A stretch of 64,000 bases of DNA from the NCBI RefSeq assembly GCF_026340655.1, contig NZ_JAPEOZ010000001.1:4712001-4776000 (forward strand), read 5' to 3'. Positions 55,121 through 63,008 of this stretch are shown here, in pieces. A program made the translations under genes and the position numbers. Below the pieces are notes generated by a model. It made no database searches, had not been told where the DNA came from, and saw nothing but the letters and a program-made list of their open reading frames with translations. How positions within the stretch are numbered: position 1 is the first letter of the stretch; every line of letters starts with the position of its first letter. The DNA is from Streptomyces sp. NBC_01275. GTDB lineage: Bacteria; Actinomycetota; Actinomycetes; Streptomycetales; Streptomycetaceae.

Positions 55121-55182
55121 GGACGGTCCGAGCCTCCCCCCTCGTGGCTCGGACCGTCCTCGGTTCTGCGCGCGAAGAACCG
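55121..55182 (+). terminator. Tandem terminator hairpins
   Basis: GGACGGTCCGAGCC (55121-55134) pairs perfectly with 55146-55159 around an 11-base loop. A smaller hairpin CGGTTCT/AGAACCG (55161-55167/55176-55182) follows directly. Together they close the holin-ptpA-PLP operon. The rest of the spacer to 55307 is AT-rich (55200-55260) and should contain the LysR promoter. Confidence 0.85.
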
Positions 55183-55307
55183 CGCGAACAAGGCTAGTTG
55201 ACTCTGTGTCAGTGTCCAATCACAGTAGTGTCAGATACCTATCGGCATATTTATCGTTCGGCCTGCCTCGGAGCCGGGAGAAAGGCAGGGAAGAGGGAGG
55301 ACGCCCC

Positions 55308-56213
55308 ATGGATCTGGCCTTGCTGCGCACGTTCGTGACCGTGCACCGGGCCGGCTCCTTCACCCGCGCCGCCGCCCTGCTGGGCCTCTCCCAGCCGGCC
55401 GTCACCTCCCAGATCCGCACACTGGAACGACAGCTGGGCCGCCCTCTCTTCCTGCGCCAGGCCCGCGGGGTGACACCGACCACCATCGGGGACGAGCTCG
55501 CGCACAAGGCCGCGCCCCACCTCGACGCCCTGGTGGAGATCGCCGAGACCGGCCTCGACGACGAGTCCTCTCTCAGGACGCTGCACCTCGCCGGTCCCCC
55601 CGAGTTCACCGCCGAACGGGCTCTGCCCGCGCTCACCGAGCTGACCGGGCACGACGGACAGGGGTTCGCCCTGCGCGCCTCCTTCGGCAACGCCGAGGAG
55701 GTCCTGGAGGGGCTGTCCGCCGGACACCACGACCTCGCCATCAGCACGGCCCGGCCGCGCGGCGCGCTGCTCACGGCCACCCTGCTGTGCGACGAGGAGC
55801 ACGTCCTGGTCGCCGCCCCGCAGTGGTCCGAGCGGATCGACGCCGGCAGGCTGCGCCGTAAGGGCGCGTCCGCCCTGGAGAACCTCCCCGTCGTCGAGGT
55901 GCACGAGTCGCTGCCCTTCGTCTCCCGCTACTGGGCCTCCGTCTTCGACTCCCGCCCCGCCGCCTCGGGCACCGTCGTCGTCCCCGACCTGCGCGCCGTC
56001 CTCGCCTGCGCGATCGCGGGCGCCGGTCTGGCCGTACTGCCCCGCTATCTGTCGGCGGACGCCCTGGAACACGGTGACGTCGTCGCACTCCACGAGCCGG
56101 CGGTGCCGCCGCTGCGGACGTACGTCCTGGTGGTGCGCACCGGCACGCTGGCGATGCCCCATGTGGCGCGGGCCCACGAGTGGCTGCTGGCGTCCGCGGC
56201 CGCGTGGTGCTGA
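55308..56213 (+). CDS. LysR-family transcriptional regulator
   Basis: 301 residues. The N-terminal winged helix is MDLALLRTFVTVHRAGSFTRAAALLGLSQPAVTSQIRTLERQLG (first 60 residues); the periplasmic-type effector domain spans about 90-295. No divergent target gene lies beside it, unlike most LysR genes; the upstream PLP enzyme is transcribed in the same direction. ATG 55308 has GGGAGG seven bases upstream. Its co-inducer is unknown. Confidence 0.93.
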   Translation: MDLALLRTFVTVHRAGSFTRAAALLGLSQPAVTSQIRTLERQLGRPLFLRQARGVTPTTIGDELAHKAAPHLDALVEIAETGLDDESSLRTLHLAGPPEFTAERALPALTELTGHDGQGFALRASFGNAEEVLEGLSAGHHDLAISTARPRGALLTATLLCDEEHVLVAAPQWSERIDAGRLRRKGASALENLPVVEVHESLPFVSRYWASVFDSRPAASGTVVVPDLRAVLACAIAGAGLAVLPRYLSADALEHGDVVALHEPAVPPLRTYVLVVRTGTLAMPHVARAHEWLLASAAAWC

Positions 56214-56266
56214 GCGGGTTCCGGCACGATGTCACGAGCCGAGGTCACCCGGTGACGGCTTGCGAT

Positions 56267-56280
56267 GTTTCACGTGGAAC
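56267..56280. other. parS-like site (1 mismatch) upstream of the NUDIX gene
   Basis: GTTTCACGTGGAAC; position 11 is G in place of A. It lies in the 88-base gap between the LysR and NUDIX genes. Confidence 0.6.
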
Positions 56281-56301
56281 CAGCGGGGCCACATTTCTCC
56301 C

Positions 56302-56784
56302 ATGACCGTCCGACCTGTGGTCAAGCGCACCGCCCGCGCCGTTCTGCTGGACGGTGACGACCTGATTCTGATCAAACGCACCAAGCCCGGCGTGGATCCC
56401 TACTGGCTGACTCCCGGAGGCGGGGTCGAGCCGGAGGACGCGACCGTCGTCGACGCCCTGCACCGCGAGGTGTACGAGGAGCTCGGCGCCAAGATCACTG
56501 ACGTGGTGCCGTGTTTCGTCGACACCGTCGAGCACATCGGCGACGACGGCGGCGCGACCGGCGTGAAAGTGCAGCACTTCTTCGTCTGCCGACTGGGTTC
56601 CATGGACCCGGCCCTACGACACGGTCCCGAGGTCGACGAGCCCGTCGGCGAGTACGAGATCGTCCGCGTGCCGTTCACCCGTGTCGGGATCGCCTCCGTC
56701 CACCTCGTACCGCTGTCGCTGCGGCACTACCTCGACGGCAACATCGAGGGCGTACGGGCCATGCACGCCCCCGACCTGGGCTGA
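56302..56784 (+). CDS. NUDIX hydrolase
   Basis: 160 residues with a full NUDIX box, GGGVEPEDATVVDALHREVYEELGA, near residues 39-63 (GX5EX7REVXEEXG). The family cleaves nucleoside diphosphates linked to other groups; the substrate is not known. ATG 56302 is 21 bases after the parS-like site. It converges on the flavohaemoprotein gene; the spacer 56785-56850 holds CCTGCCCTG repeats and no clear hairpin. Confidence 0.92.
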   Translation: MTVRPVVKRTARAVLLDGDDLILIKRTKPGVDPYWLTPGGGVEPEDATVVDALHREVYEELGAKITDVVPCFVDTVEHIGDDGGATGVKVQHFFVCRLGSMDPALRHGPEVDEPVGEYEIVRVPFTRVGIASVHLVPLSLRHYLDGNIEGVRAMHAPDLG

Positions 56785-56850
56785 GAGACCGGTTGCGGCC
56801 CTGCCCGGCCCTGCCCTGCTCTGCCCTGCCCGGGCCTGCGGGGCACCGGG

Positions 56851-58617
56851 TCAGCTTCCGGTGGCGACGAGCTCTTCGACCGAGTCATGGCGTATGCGCT
56901 CCGCGGGGATGCCGACGCCGCGCAGGGCGTCCACACCGCTGCGGATCATGCCGGGCGGGCCGGAGACATAGGCGTCGTACCCGGACCAGGGCCCGAAGGC
57001 GCGTATGGCGTCGGGCAGCTGGAGCAGTCCGGCCTTGTCCACCACCGGGCGGACCTCCAGCCAGGGGTGGGACTGCTGGAGCCTGAGCATCGTGTCGATG
57101 TCGTACAGGTCGTGGTCGCTGCGGGCGCCGTAGAACACCTCGACCGGGCGGCGTGTGCCGTGCTCGGCGACGTCCTCGACCAGCGCCTTGATGGGTGCTA
57201 TGCCGGTGCCGCCGCCCAGACAGAGCAGTCCGTTGTCCCGGGTGTGATCGACGGTCATCGAACCGGCCGGCGGGCCGAGCCGTACGACGTCGCCGGGCCG
57301 GCCTCGGTGCACCAGCGCGTTGGAGACCCAGCCTGCGGGGACGGCCTTCACATGAAACGTCAGCAGCCCGTCGGAGCGGGGCGCGGAGGCGAAGGAGTAG
57401 TGCCGCCAGATCCGCGGCCACCACGGCGTCTCCAGGCTCGCGTACTGCCCGGCGAGGAAGGGGTAGGGCTGGTCGGGACGGACGGTGAGGATCGCGATGT
57501 CCGGCGTCCGCAGGTCGTGTGAGACGACCTCGGCGTACCACCAGGGCGGCGCGCGCAGTTCGTCCGCGGCCGCCGCGTCGATCATCACCTGGGAGATCGT
57601 CGTGTACGTCCGGACCCAGGCCGCCTCCGTCTCGGCGTCCCATACCGCGCCGGCGTACTTGTTCAGCGCGCCGATGAGGCATTCGCCGACGGCCGGGTAG
57701 TGCTCGGCCCGGGTGCCGTACTTGCGGTGGCCGCGGCCGAGGTTCTGCAGGTAGTCGACGAGGACCGGAGTGTTGTCGATGTGCTCGGCGGCGGTCAGCA
57801 GGGCCTTGAGCAGCCGGTCCCGCTGGGCGTCCATCGCAGGCGGGAAGAGCGGACGCAGGCCGGGGTGACGGACGAAGAGCAGCGCGTAGAAGTACGACGT
57901 GACCTTGTCGGCCACGGGTGCCACCTCGGCCATGGTCCGGCGGATGAGAACGGCGTCCGGCGAGGCGGCCGCCGTGGCAGGAGCGGACCGCTGGGCGGGC
58001 ACAAGGGGATCGGCGAACGCGGGGTGCTGCGCGGGCACATGGGTCGTGGGATGAGCCGCTACCTGGTCGGATGCCTGCGGCTGAAGGGGGATCCATGGCT
58101 CGGCGGAGGCTTGGAGCCCGACGGGGGTCTGCCAGTGGGCGGTTCCTTGAGGCTCTGCGGCCGCTTGAGGCTGTGTCGTGGCTTGAGGCTGTGTAGTGGC
58201 TTGAGGCTGGGCAGTTGCCCGAAGACCGGCGGGTGCCCAGGGGTCCGCGGCGGCCCGTGACTCGGCGGAAGCCTGTGCGTCGACGGAGACTTCGGCCTCG
58301 ACGGGAGCTTGGAGCCAACCGGGAGCCGAGGGCTCGACCTGAGCCGGGGGCTGAGCGGTCGTGGGCGCCGTCGTCGCGGGCGGACTCGGCGGGCCCGCGG
58401 GTATTCGGGACTCCGCATCCGTCACACCGTTCTGGGGCGATCCGTCGGCTGCGTCGGTCGAGTTGCGGCCCACCGGCCGCATTGCGGCCAGACGGCGGCC
58501 GTCCGAAGGCGCCTGCTCGCCCCCGGCGCCCGGCTCGGGCTGCTTGCGGGGCTTGAACCATCCGTCCCCGCCGCCGGAGGTGCCGTTGTCGGCCGACCTG
58601 GTGGTCGGAGCGTCCAT
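56851..58617 (-). CDS. Flavohaemoprotein-like globin-reductase with long disordered N-terminus
   Basis: 588 residues. Residues 1-215 are Pro/Gln/Ala-rich and repetitive (ATTQPQATTQPQAAAEPQ). The globin domain (about 220-350) has the proximal His region YLQNLGRGHRKYG. The FAD domain has RHYSFASAPR, and the NAD domain has GGGTGIAPIKALVED. Flavohaemoproteins turn NO into nitrate with NAD(P)H. The extra N-terminus is absent from E. coli Hmp and may anchor or localise the protein. ATG 58617 has GAGG seven bases upstream on the minus strand. Confidence 0.9.
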   Translation of the reverse strand: MDAPTTRSADNGTSGGGDGWFKPRKQPEPGAGGEQAPSDGRRLAAMRPVGRNSTDAADGSPQNGVTDAESRIPAGPPSPPATTAPTTAQPPAQVEPSAPGWLQAPVEAEVSVDAQASAESRAAADPWAPAGLRATAQPQATTQPQATTQPQAAAEPQGTAHWQTPVGLQASAEPWIPLQPQASDQVAAHPTTHVPAQHPAFADPLVPAQRSAPATAAASPDAVLIRRTMAEVAPVADKVTSYFYALLFVRHPGLRPLFPPAMDAQRDRLLKALLTAAEHIDNTPVLVDYLQNLGRGHRKYGTRAEHYPAVGECLIGALNKYAGAVWDAETEAAWVRTYTTISQVMIDAAAADELRAPPWWYAEVVSHDLRTPDIAILTVRPDQPYPFLAGQYASLETPWWPRIWRHYSFASAPRSDGLLTFHVKAVPAGWVSNALVHRGRPGDVVRLGPPAGSMTVDHTRDNGLLCLGGGTGIAPIKALVEDVAEHGTRRPVEVFYGARSDHDLYDIDTMLRLQQSHPWLEVRPVVDKAGLLQLPDAIRAFGPWSGYDAYVSGPPGMIRSGVDALRGVGIPAERIRHDSVEELVATGS

Positions 58618-59026
58618 GGTGTGCCTCGCCTCGAACATCTTTCGATCGGTCTGCGCACTTCCTGGATCGGAAGGTGCCTGCTTCCCCCGCAGACGGCTTG
58701 CTGTTCCGTTGGGTTCCGCGACCGAGACGGCCGCAGTCCACCCGCGTTCCCGCTTCGCACGAACACCTGAGGCGAGAGTGCGACAGAGCCCCCCAGCGCC
58801 CTCCCTCTCGCGCACCACATCCCAGTAGCGAACCGGAGTCGACCATACCGGCCGCCGCTCGCCGCACAAGTCCCCCCTTCCCTCACCTGGGCGACGGTTG
58901 GGGTGCGAACCGTCGGTTCCTTCAATTACCGGGCGGGACACACCAATTCATCGGCATCCCACTGATCCTTCCCGCTGGAAGCGGGCCGCGAGTCCCCACC
59001 GACGGGGTTCCGCGTCGGCCGCCGCT

Positions 59027-59040
59027 GTTTCACGTGAAAC
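59027..59040. other. parS site (perfect)
   Basis: GTTTCACGTGAAAC; the palindrome extends to 20 bases (59024-59043). Confidence 0.9.
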
Positions 59041-59048
59041 AGCCCTTT

Positions 59049-59062
59049 GTTTCACGTGAAAC
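59049..59062. other. parS site (perfect), 22 bases from the previous one
   Basis: GTTTCACGTGAAAC. Two turns of DNA from the neighbouring site, which puts both on the same face of the helix. Confidence 0.9.
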
Positions 59063-59171
59063 AGCCTCGTTGGCAGCGCGCTGTGCGGTTGGCCACGACA
59101 TGGCCAAAAGCACGTACGTCTCCGGGGAAACAGGTGGACGCCGAGGCCGCCGGTCGGTCAGCCTGACCTGC

Positions 59172-60038
59172 GTGCCGACTCCTTCCCCCACCGCTCTGCC
59201 GATCCGCCGTCTGACGCACCGCGACCTCTCCGCCTGCGCCGACCTGTCCGAGGACCGGGGGTGGCCACGCGAGGAGCACAAGTGGGGCTTCCTCCTCTCA
59301 GCCGGCAAGGGGTACGGCGTCGACGACCCCGACGGAGGTCTTGTCAGCGCCTGTGTCGTCACCGAGTACGGCCCACACGGCCACCCCAGTCTCGGCGCCA
59401 TCGGCATGGTGCTGGTCGCTGAACGGCACGCCCGGCAGGGCGTCGGCCGGCGGCTGATGCGTCACGTCCTCTCCGTGATGGGCACCACGCCACTGACCCT
59501 GCACGCCACCCCGAACGGCCGTCCGCTCTATGAAGAGCTGGGCTTCAAGACCACGGGCCGGGCGGAGATGGTGCGCGGGCACTTCACTCCCGGGGGACCT
59601 GTGCCGGAAGTCACCACGCGGGCGGCCACGGCCGAGGACCTCACCACGATCCTCCGGCTCGACGAGGAGGTGTTCGGAGCCGACCGCACGCATGTCGTCA
59701 CCCGGCTGCCCGCCTTCGCCGACTGGCTGCGGGTCGCCGAGGACAACGGCCGGATCATCGGCTACGCGGCCGCCTGGCCCAACATGAACAACCATGTCGT
59801 AGGACCCCTGATCGCCCGGGACACAGAGACCGCGAAGGCGCTCCTGGCCTCACTCGCGGCACACACCGACCGTCCGCTGCGGACCGACATCGATGTACGG
59901 CACGAGGAACTGCTGGCGTGGGTGAAGGCGCGGGGCCTGGAGACCGTCGCCTTCAACTCCGTCATGACCTACGGGATCGCGGAGCTGCCAGGCGACTGGA
60001 GCCGGCGCTTCGCTCCCCTGACGGTGGCGGCCGGCTGA
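59172..60038 (+). CDS. Tandem-GNAT N-acetyltransferase
   Basis: 288 residues, two GNAT folds. The first (about 5-135) has the acetyl-CoA loop VLVAERHARQGVGRRLMRHVL. The second (about 140-280) lacks a clear R/Q-x-x-G-x-G/A loop and is probably degenerate, with TTRAATAEDLTTILRLDEEVFG at its start. The substrate is unknown. GTG 59172 is the start I prefer, because PTPSPTALPIRRLTHRDL follows in conserved style; ATG 59100 is in frame but adds a basic stretch of no known pattern. Confidence 0.85.
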   Translation: MPTPSPTALPIRRLTHRDLSACADLSEDRGWPREEHKWGFLLSAGKGYGVDDPDGGLVSACVVTEYGPHGHPSLGAIGMVLVAERHARQGVGRRLMRHVLSVMGTTPLTLHATPNGRPLYEELGFKTTGRAEMVRGHFTPGGPVPEVTTRAATAEDLTTILRLDEEVFGADRTHVVTRLPAFADWLRVAEDNGRIIGYAAAWPNMNNHVVGPLIARDTETAKALLASLAAHTDRPLRTDIDVRHEELLAWVKARGLETVAFNSVMTYGIAELPGDWSRRFAPLTVAAG

Positions 60039-60057
60039 GACGACGCGGGCGCGAGAA

Positions 60058-60087
60058 CGCCGGTTGCCCGAGGAGCGGCAACCGGCG
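60058..60087. terminator. Terminator hairpin between convergent genes
   Basis: CGCCGGTTGCC (60058-60068) pairs perfectly with GGCAACCGGCG (60077-60087), loop of eight. It lies 20 bases after the GNAT stop. Confidence 0.8.
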
Positions 60088-60122
60088 ACGTTCGTGCGCG
60101 TTCTCCTTCTGGGCCGTCGTCG

Positions 60123-60544
60123 TCAGACGAGGGCCGCCACCACGGCCGTGGCGAAGCCGTGGTCCTGGTCCGGGGCACCCCCGCCGACCCCGATGGCGCC
60201 GACCAGGCGGCCGTCGCGATGGACCGGCACACCGCCCGCGATGAACAGCAGCGGCCGATCGAGTGCGGTGGGCAGGGTGTGGAAGAGACCGCCGGGCTGC
60301 ACGGCGTCGACGAGGTCTGCGGTGGGGGCGTCGAGCTGAAGCGCCGTGTACGCCTTGCGCGTGCTCGTCTCGCCCGAGATCAGCACGGCCCGGTCTTCCG
60401 TCGAAAGGCCAGCAGCTGGCCGCCTGCGTCCAGGACGGTGACGCTGACCGTGGCCCCGGCGACCTCGGCGGCGCGACGGGCGGCCGTGACGAGGACTTCG
60501 GCGTCATGGATGGTCAGGGGCGCTACGGCGGTGGTGGTGCTCAT
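60123..60544 (-). pseudogene. GlcG/HbpS-family haem-binding protein gene, frameshifted
   Basis: From ATG 60544 (AAGGAGA nine bases before) the frame reads MSTTTAVAPLTIHDAEVLV to GGQLLAFRRKTGPC and stops at 60380. The rest of the family domain continues in another frame: DRAVLISGETSTRKAYTALQL, then GGVPVHRDGRLVGAIGVGGGAPDQDHGFA, ending at 60123. The total length, 422 bases, is one short of a multiple of three, so one base lost near 60395-60400 (CGACGGAAGAC) explains it. HbpS-type proteins bind haem and signal redox stress. The break may be real, a phase-variable slip, or a sequencing error. Confidence 0.8.
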
Positions 60545-60630
60545 GAGCTGTTTCTCCTTGCGATGTCGCTGTGGTGGGGATGACGGCACAGGCCCGCCGG
60601 GACGGCCCTGGCCCGGCGGACGGATGGGGA

Positions 60631-61839
60631 TCAGCGGTGGACCGGCGTCTGCTGCCGGATGGGCGTAGCACCGGCGACGACGGCGCTGGGTGCGCTGTCG
60701 CGGCGCTCCAGGCCGGCCGAGACGAGGGCGAGGAGCAGGGCGGCCGCGGCGAGGGCGGCGCCGACCCAGTTCGGGGCGGTGTAGCCGAGGCCCGCAGCGA
60801 TGACGAGGCCGCCGAGCCAGGCGGACAGCGCGTTGCCGAGGTTGAAGGCGCCGATGTTCACCGCCGAGGCCAGCGTGGGAGCGCCATGCGCCTGGTCTAG
60901 GACGCGCTTCTGCAGCGGCGGGACGGTGGCGAAGCCCAGGGCGCCGATCAGAACGATCGTGACGGCCGCGAGGACCTTGTTGTGGGCGGTGAGCGTGAAG
61001 AGCGCCAGGACGACCGCCAGAGCGCCCAGAGAGACGTACAGCAGGGGCATCAGGGCACGGTCGGCGTACTTGCCGCCGACGAGGTTGCCGCCGACCATGC
61101 CGAGACCGAACAGGACCAGCAGCCAGGTGACCGAGCCGTCGGCGAAGCCGGCCACGTGGGTCATCATCGGCGCGATGTAGGTGATGGCGGCGAAGACTCC
61201 GCCGAAGCCGAGGACGGTCATCGCCATGGCGAGCAGGACCTGGGTGTTCTTGAAGGCGGCCAGTTCGTGACGGAGGCGTACGCCCTCGGCCCGCGGCATC
61301 TCGGGGACCAGCCTGGCGATGCCGGCCAGGCCGACGACTCCGAGCCCGGCGACGACGGCGAAGGTGACGCGCCAGCCGACGTGCTGTCCGACGAGGGTGC
61401 CCAGCGGGACTCCGACGACGTTGGCGACGGTGAGACCGGTGAACATCATCGCGATGGCGCCGGCTTTCTTGTCCGGGGCGACCAGGTCGGACGCGACGAC
61501 CGAGCCGATGCCGAAGAACGCGCCGTGGGCGAGCGAGGCGACCACACGGCCGATCAGCATCACGGCCAAGGTCGGGGCGATGGCGGAGAGCAGGTTGCCG
61601 ATGATGAACAGTCCCATCAGCACCATCAGCATCCGCTTGCGGGAGACCTTGGTGCCGAGGACGGTCATCAACGGGGCTCCGAACATGACGCCGAGTGCGT
61701 ATCCGGTCACCAGGAAGCCGGCCGTGGGGATGGAGATCCCAAAGTCGCCCGCGACCTCGGGCAGCAGGCCCATGATCACGAACTCGGTCGTTCCGATTCC
61801 GAAGGCCCCGATCGCAAGGGCCAGAAGCGCGAGAGGCAT
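60631..61839 (-). CDS. MFS exporter of the DHA1 (arabinose efflux/chloramphenicol) type
   Basis: 402 residues, 12 helices. The N-terminus LALAIGAFGIGTTEFVIMGLLPEVAGD and the later GYALGVMFGAPLMTVLGTKVSRKRML are typical of DHA1-12 drug or sugar exporters (Cmx, AraJ, YdhP-like). ATG 61839. It is divergent from a MarR regulator across a 144-base spacer with nested inverted repeats, so regulation by that MarR is likely. It is followed by the HbpS-like pseudogene 86 bases on, possibly in the same transcript. Confidence 0.92.
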   Translation of the reverse strand: MPLALLALAIGAFGIGTTEFVIMGLLPEVAGDFGISIPTAGFLVTGYALGVMFGAPLMTVLGTKVSRKRMLMVLMGLFIIGNLLSAIAPTLAVMLIGRVVASLAHGAFFGIGSVVASDLVAPDKKAGAIAMMFTGLTVANVVGVPLGTLVGQHVGWRVTFAVVAGLGVVGLAGIARLVPEMPRAEGVRLRHELAAFKNTQVLLAMAMTVLGFGGVFAAITYIAPMMTHVAGFADGSVTWLLVLFGLGMVGGNLVGGKYADRALMPLLYVSLGALAVVLALFTLTAHNKVLAAVTIVLIGALGFATVPPLQKRVLDQAHGAPTLASAVNIGAFNLGNALSAWLGGLVIAAGLGYTAPNWVGAALAAAALLLALVSAGLERRDSAPSAVVAGATPIRQQTPVHR

Positions 61840-61890
61840 GAGGGGGTAAGACCTTCCCAGATGATTGCAGGTGTGCTTTACCTGCGTTCA

Positions 61891-61932
61891 CAATAGTTGC
61901 ATACGCGGGCTATATGCAACCGCCGACTATTG
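61891..61932. promoter_or_regulatory. Probable MarR operator between MFS and marR genes
   Basis: GTTGCATA (61896-61903) and TATGCAAC (61913-61920) are perfect inverted arms 9 bases apart. CAATAGT (61891-61897) and ACTATTG (61926-61932) form a second, nested pair. Palindromes of this size are usual MarR targets. Confidence 0.65.
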
Positions 61933-61983
61933 CGGAGCTGCTCTATCCTGGTGTCAGCCGCTCCGGGACCGAGGAGAACGCCC

Positions 61984-62448
61984 ATGACTGCGACGGACCC
62001 CGCACTCACCGCTCTCGCCCAGGGCTGGTGCGCCCTCTCCCTGCTGCACGGGAGGATCGAGGCCCACATCGAGCGCGCGCTGCAGGCCGGGCACGACCTG
62101 AGCGTGCGCGAGTACGCCTTGCTCGACGTGCTCAGCCGGCAGCACGACGGCGACGGGGGGCATCTGCAGATGAAGCAGGTCGCCGACGCGGTCGTCCTCA
62201 GCCAGAGCGCCACCACCCGGCTGGTCACCCGGCTCGAGGACCGCGGACTGCTCGAGCGCTACCTGTGCCCCACGGATCGTCGCGGCATCTACACCAACGT
62301 CACCGAGGCCGGCCTCAAGCTGGTCGACCAGGCCCGTCCGACCAACGACGCCGCACTGCGCGAGGCCCTCGACGCGGCTGCCCTGAACCCGGAACTGGCC
62401 CCGCTGGTGCGGGTCGTCGAATCACTGAAGGCGCCCGCCGCTGCATAG
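61984..62448 (+). CDS. MarR-family transcriptional regulator
   Basis: 154 residues. Winged helix (about 35-110): LSVREYALLDVLSRQHDGDGGHLQMKQVADAVVLSQSATTRLVTRLEDRGLLERYLCPTDRRGIYTNVT, including the beta wing DRRG. Dimers of such proteins release DNA on binding phenolics or oxidants. Cysteine at about residue 98 could be a redox switch. ATG 61984 has GAGGAG eight bases upstream. It likely represses itself and the MFS exporter. The GNAT gene follows after nine bases. Confidence 0.93.
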   Translation: MTATDPALTALAQGWCALSLLHGRIEAHIERALQAGHDLSVREYALLDVLSRQHDGDGGHLQMKQVADAVVLSQSATTRLVTRLEDRGLLERYLCPTDRRGIYTNVTEAGLKLVDQARPTNDAALREALDAAALNPELAPLVRVVESLKAPAAA

Positions 62449-62457
62449 GGTGCGGCC

Positions 62458-62910
62458 ATGTCAGATCTTGAAATACGAGCCGCCGTCGCCGACGACGTCC
62501 CCACGATCGTCGCCCTGCTCGCGGACGACCCCCTGGGCGCACAGCGTGAGTCGCCGGACGACCTCGCCCCGTATCTGATCGCCTTGGAGCGGCTCACTGC
62601 AGATCCGAACCAGCGCCTGGTCGTCGCGGTGCGGGAGGGACGCGTCGTCGGCACCCTCCAGCTGACGATCGTGCCCGGTCTGTCCCGTCGTGGCGCGACC
62701 AGGTCGATCGTCGAGGGCGTCCGTGTGCACGCCGACGAGCGCGGCAGCGGTCTGGGCACCCGATTCATCGAGTGGGCCATCGAGGAATCCCGGCGGGAGA
62801 ACTGCCAGTTGGTGCAGCTGACCTCCGACGCCACCCGCACCGATGCCCACCGCTTCTACGAGCGGCTGGGCTTCGTGGCGTCTCATGTGGGCTTCAAGCT
62901 GCAACTCTGA
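62458..62910 (+). CDS. GNAT-family acetyltransferase
   Basis: 150 residues, one GNAT fold: IRAAVADDVPTIVALLADD at the start, the acetyl-CoA loop VRVHADERGSGLGTRFIEWAIEESRR (about 91-115) and the C-terminal AHRFYERLGFVASHVGFKL. The substrate is unknown; similar proteins acetylate antibiotics or amino acids. ATG 62458 is nine bases after the marR stop, so it is probably in that operon. A parS-centred palindrome follows 42 bases after its stop. Confidence 0.92.
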   Translation: MSDLEIRAAVADDVPTIVALLADDPLGAQRESPDDLAPYLIALERLTADPNQRLVVAVREGRVVGTLQLTIVPGLSRRGATRSIVEGVRVHADERGSGLGTRFIEWAIEESRRENCQLVQLTSDATRTDAHRFYERLGFVASHVGFKLQL

Positions 62911-62951
62911 AGAACTCTGCGGACGACGAGCGCTCACCGGGTCTCGGCCTT

Positions 62952-62999
62952 CGTGCGAGAGGCGCCGTGTTTCACGTGAAACACGGCGCCTCTCGCACG
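62952..62999. terminator. 48-bp perfect palindrome with parS at its centre
   Basis: All 24 base pairs match. The centre, 62969-62982, is GTTTCACGTGAAAC. It lies between the convergent GNAT and serine hydrolase genes, where a bidirectional terminator is expected. RNA from either strand would form a 20-bp or longer hairpin. No U-tract is present. Confidence 0.85.
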
Positions 63000-63008
63000 C
63001 GGCGACGG

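Larger units (their letters stand above)
58618..59171. other. Divergent spacer carrying two parS sites
   Basis: No gene is supported in this 554-base stretch. It holds two perfect parS sites at 59027-59040 and 59049-59062, and probably promoters for the flavohaemoprotein (minus) and the GNAT gene (plus). Confidence 0.5.

Noticed and set aside
57345..57358. CCTTCACATGAAAC as a further parS site
   Set aside because: Three mismatches and inside the flavohaemoprotein coding sequence; probably chance.
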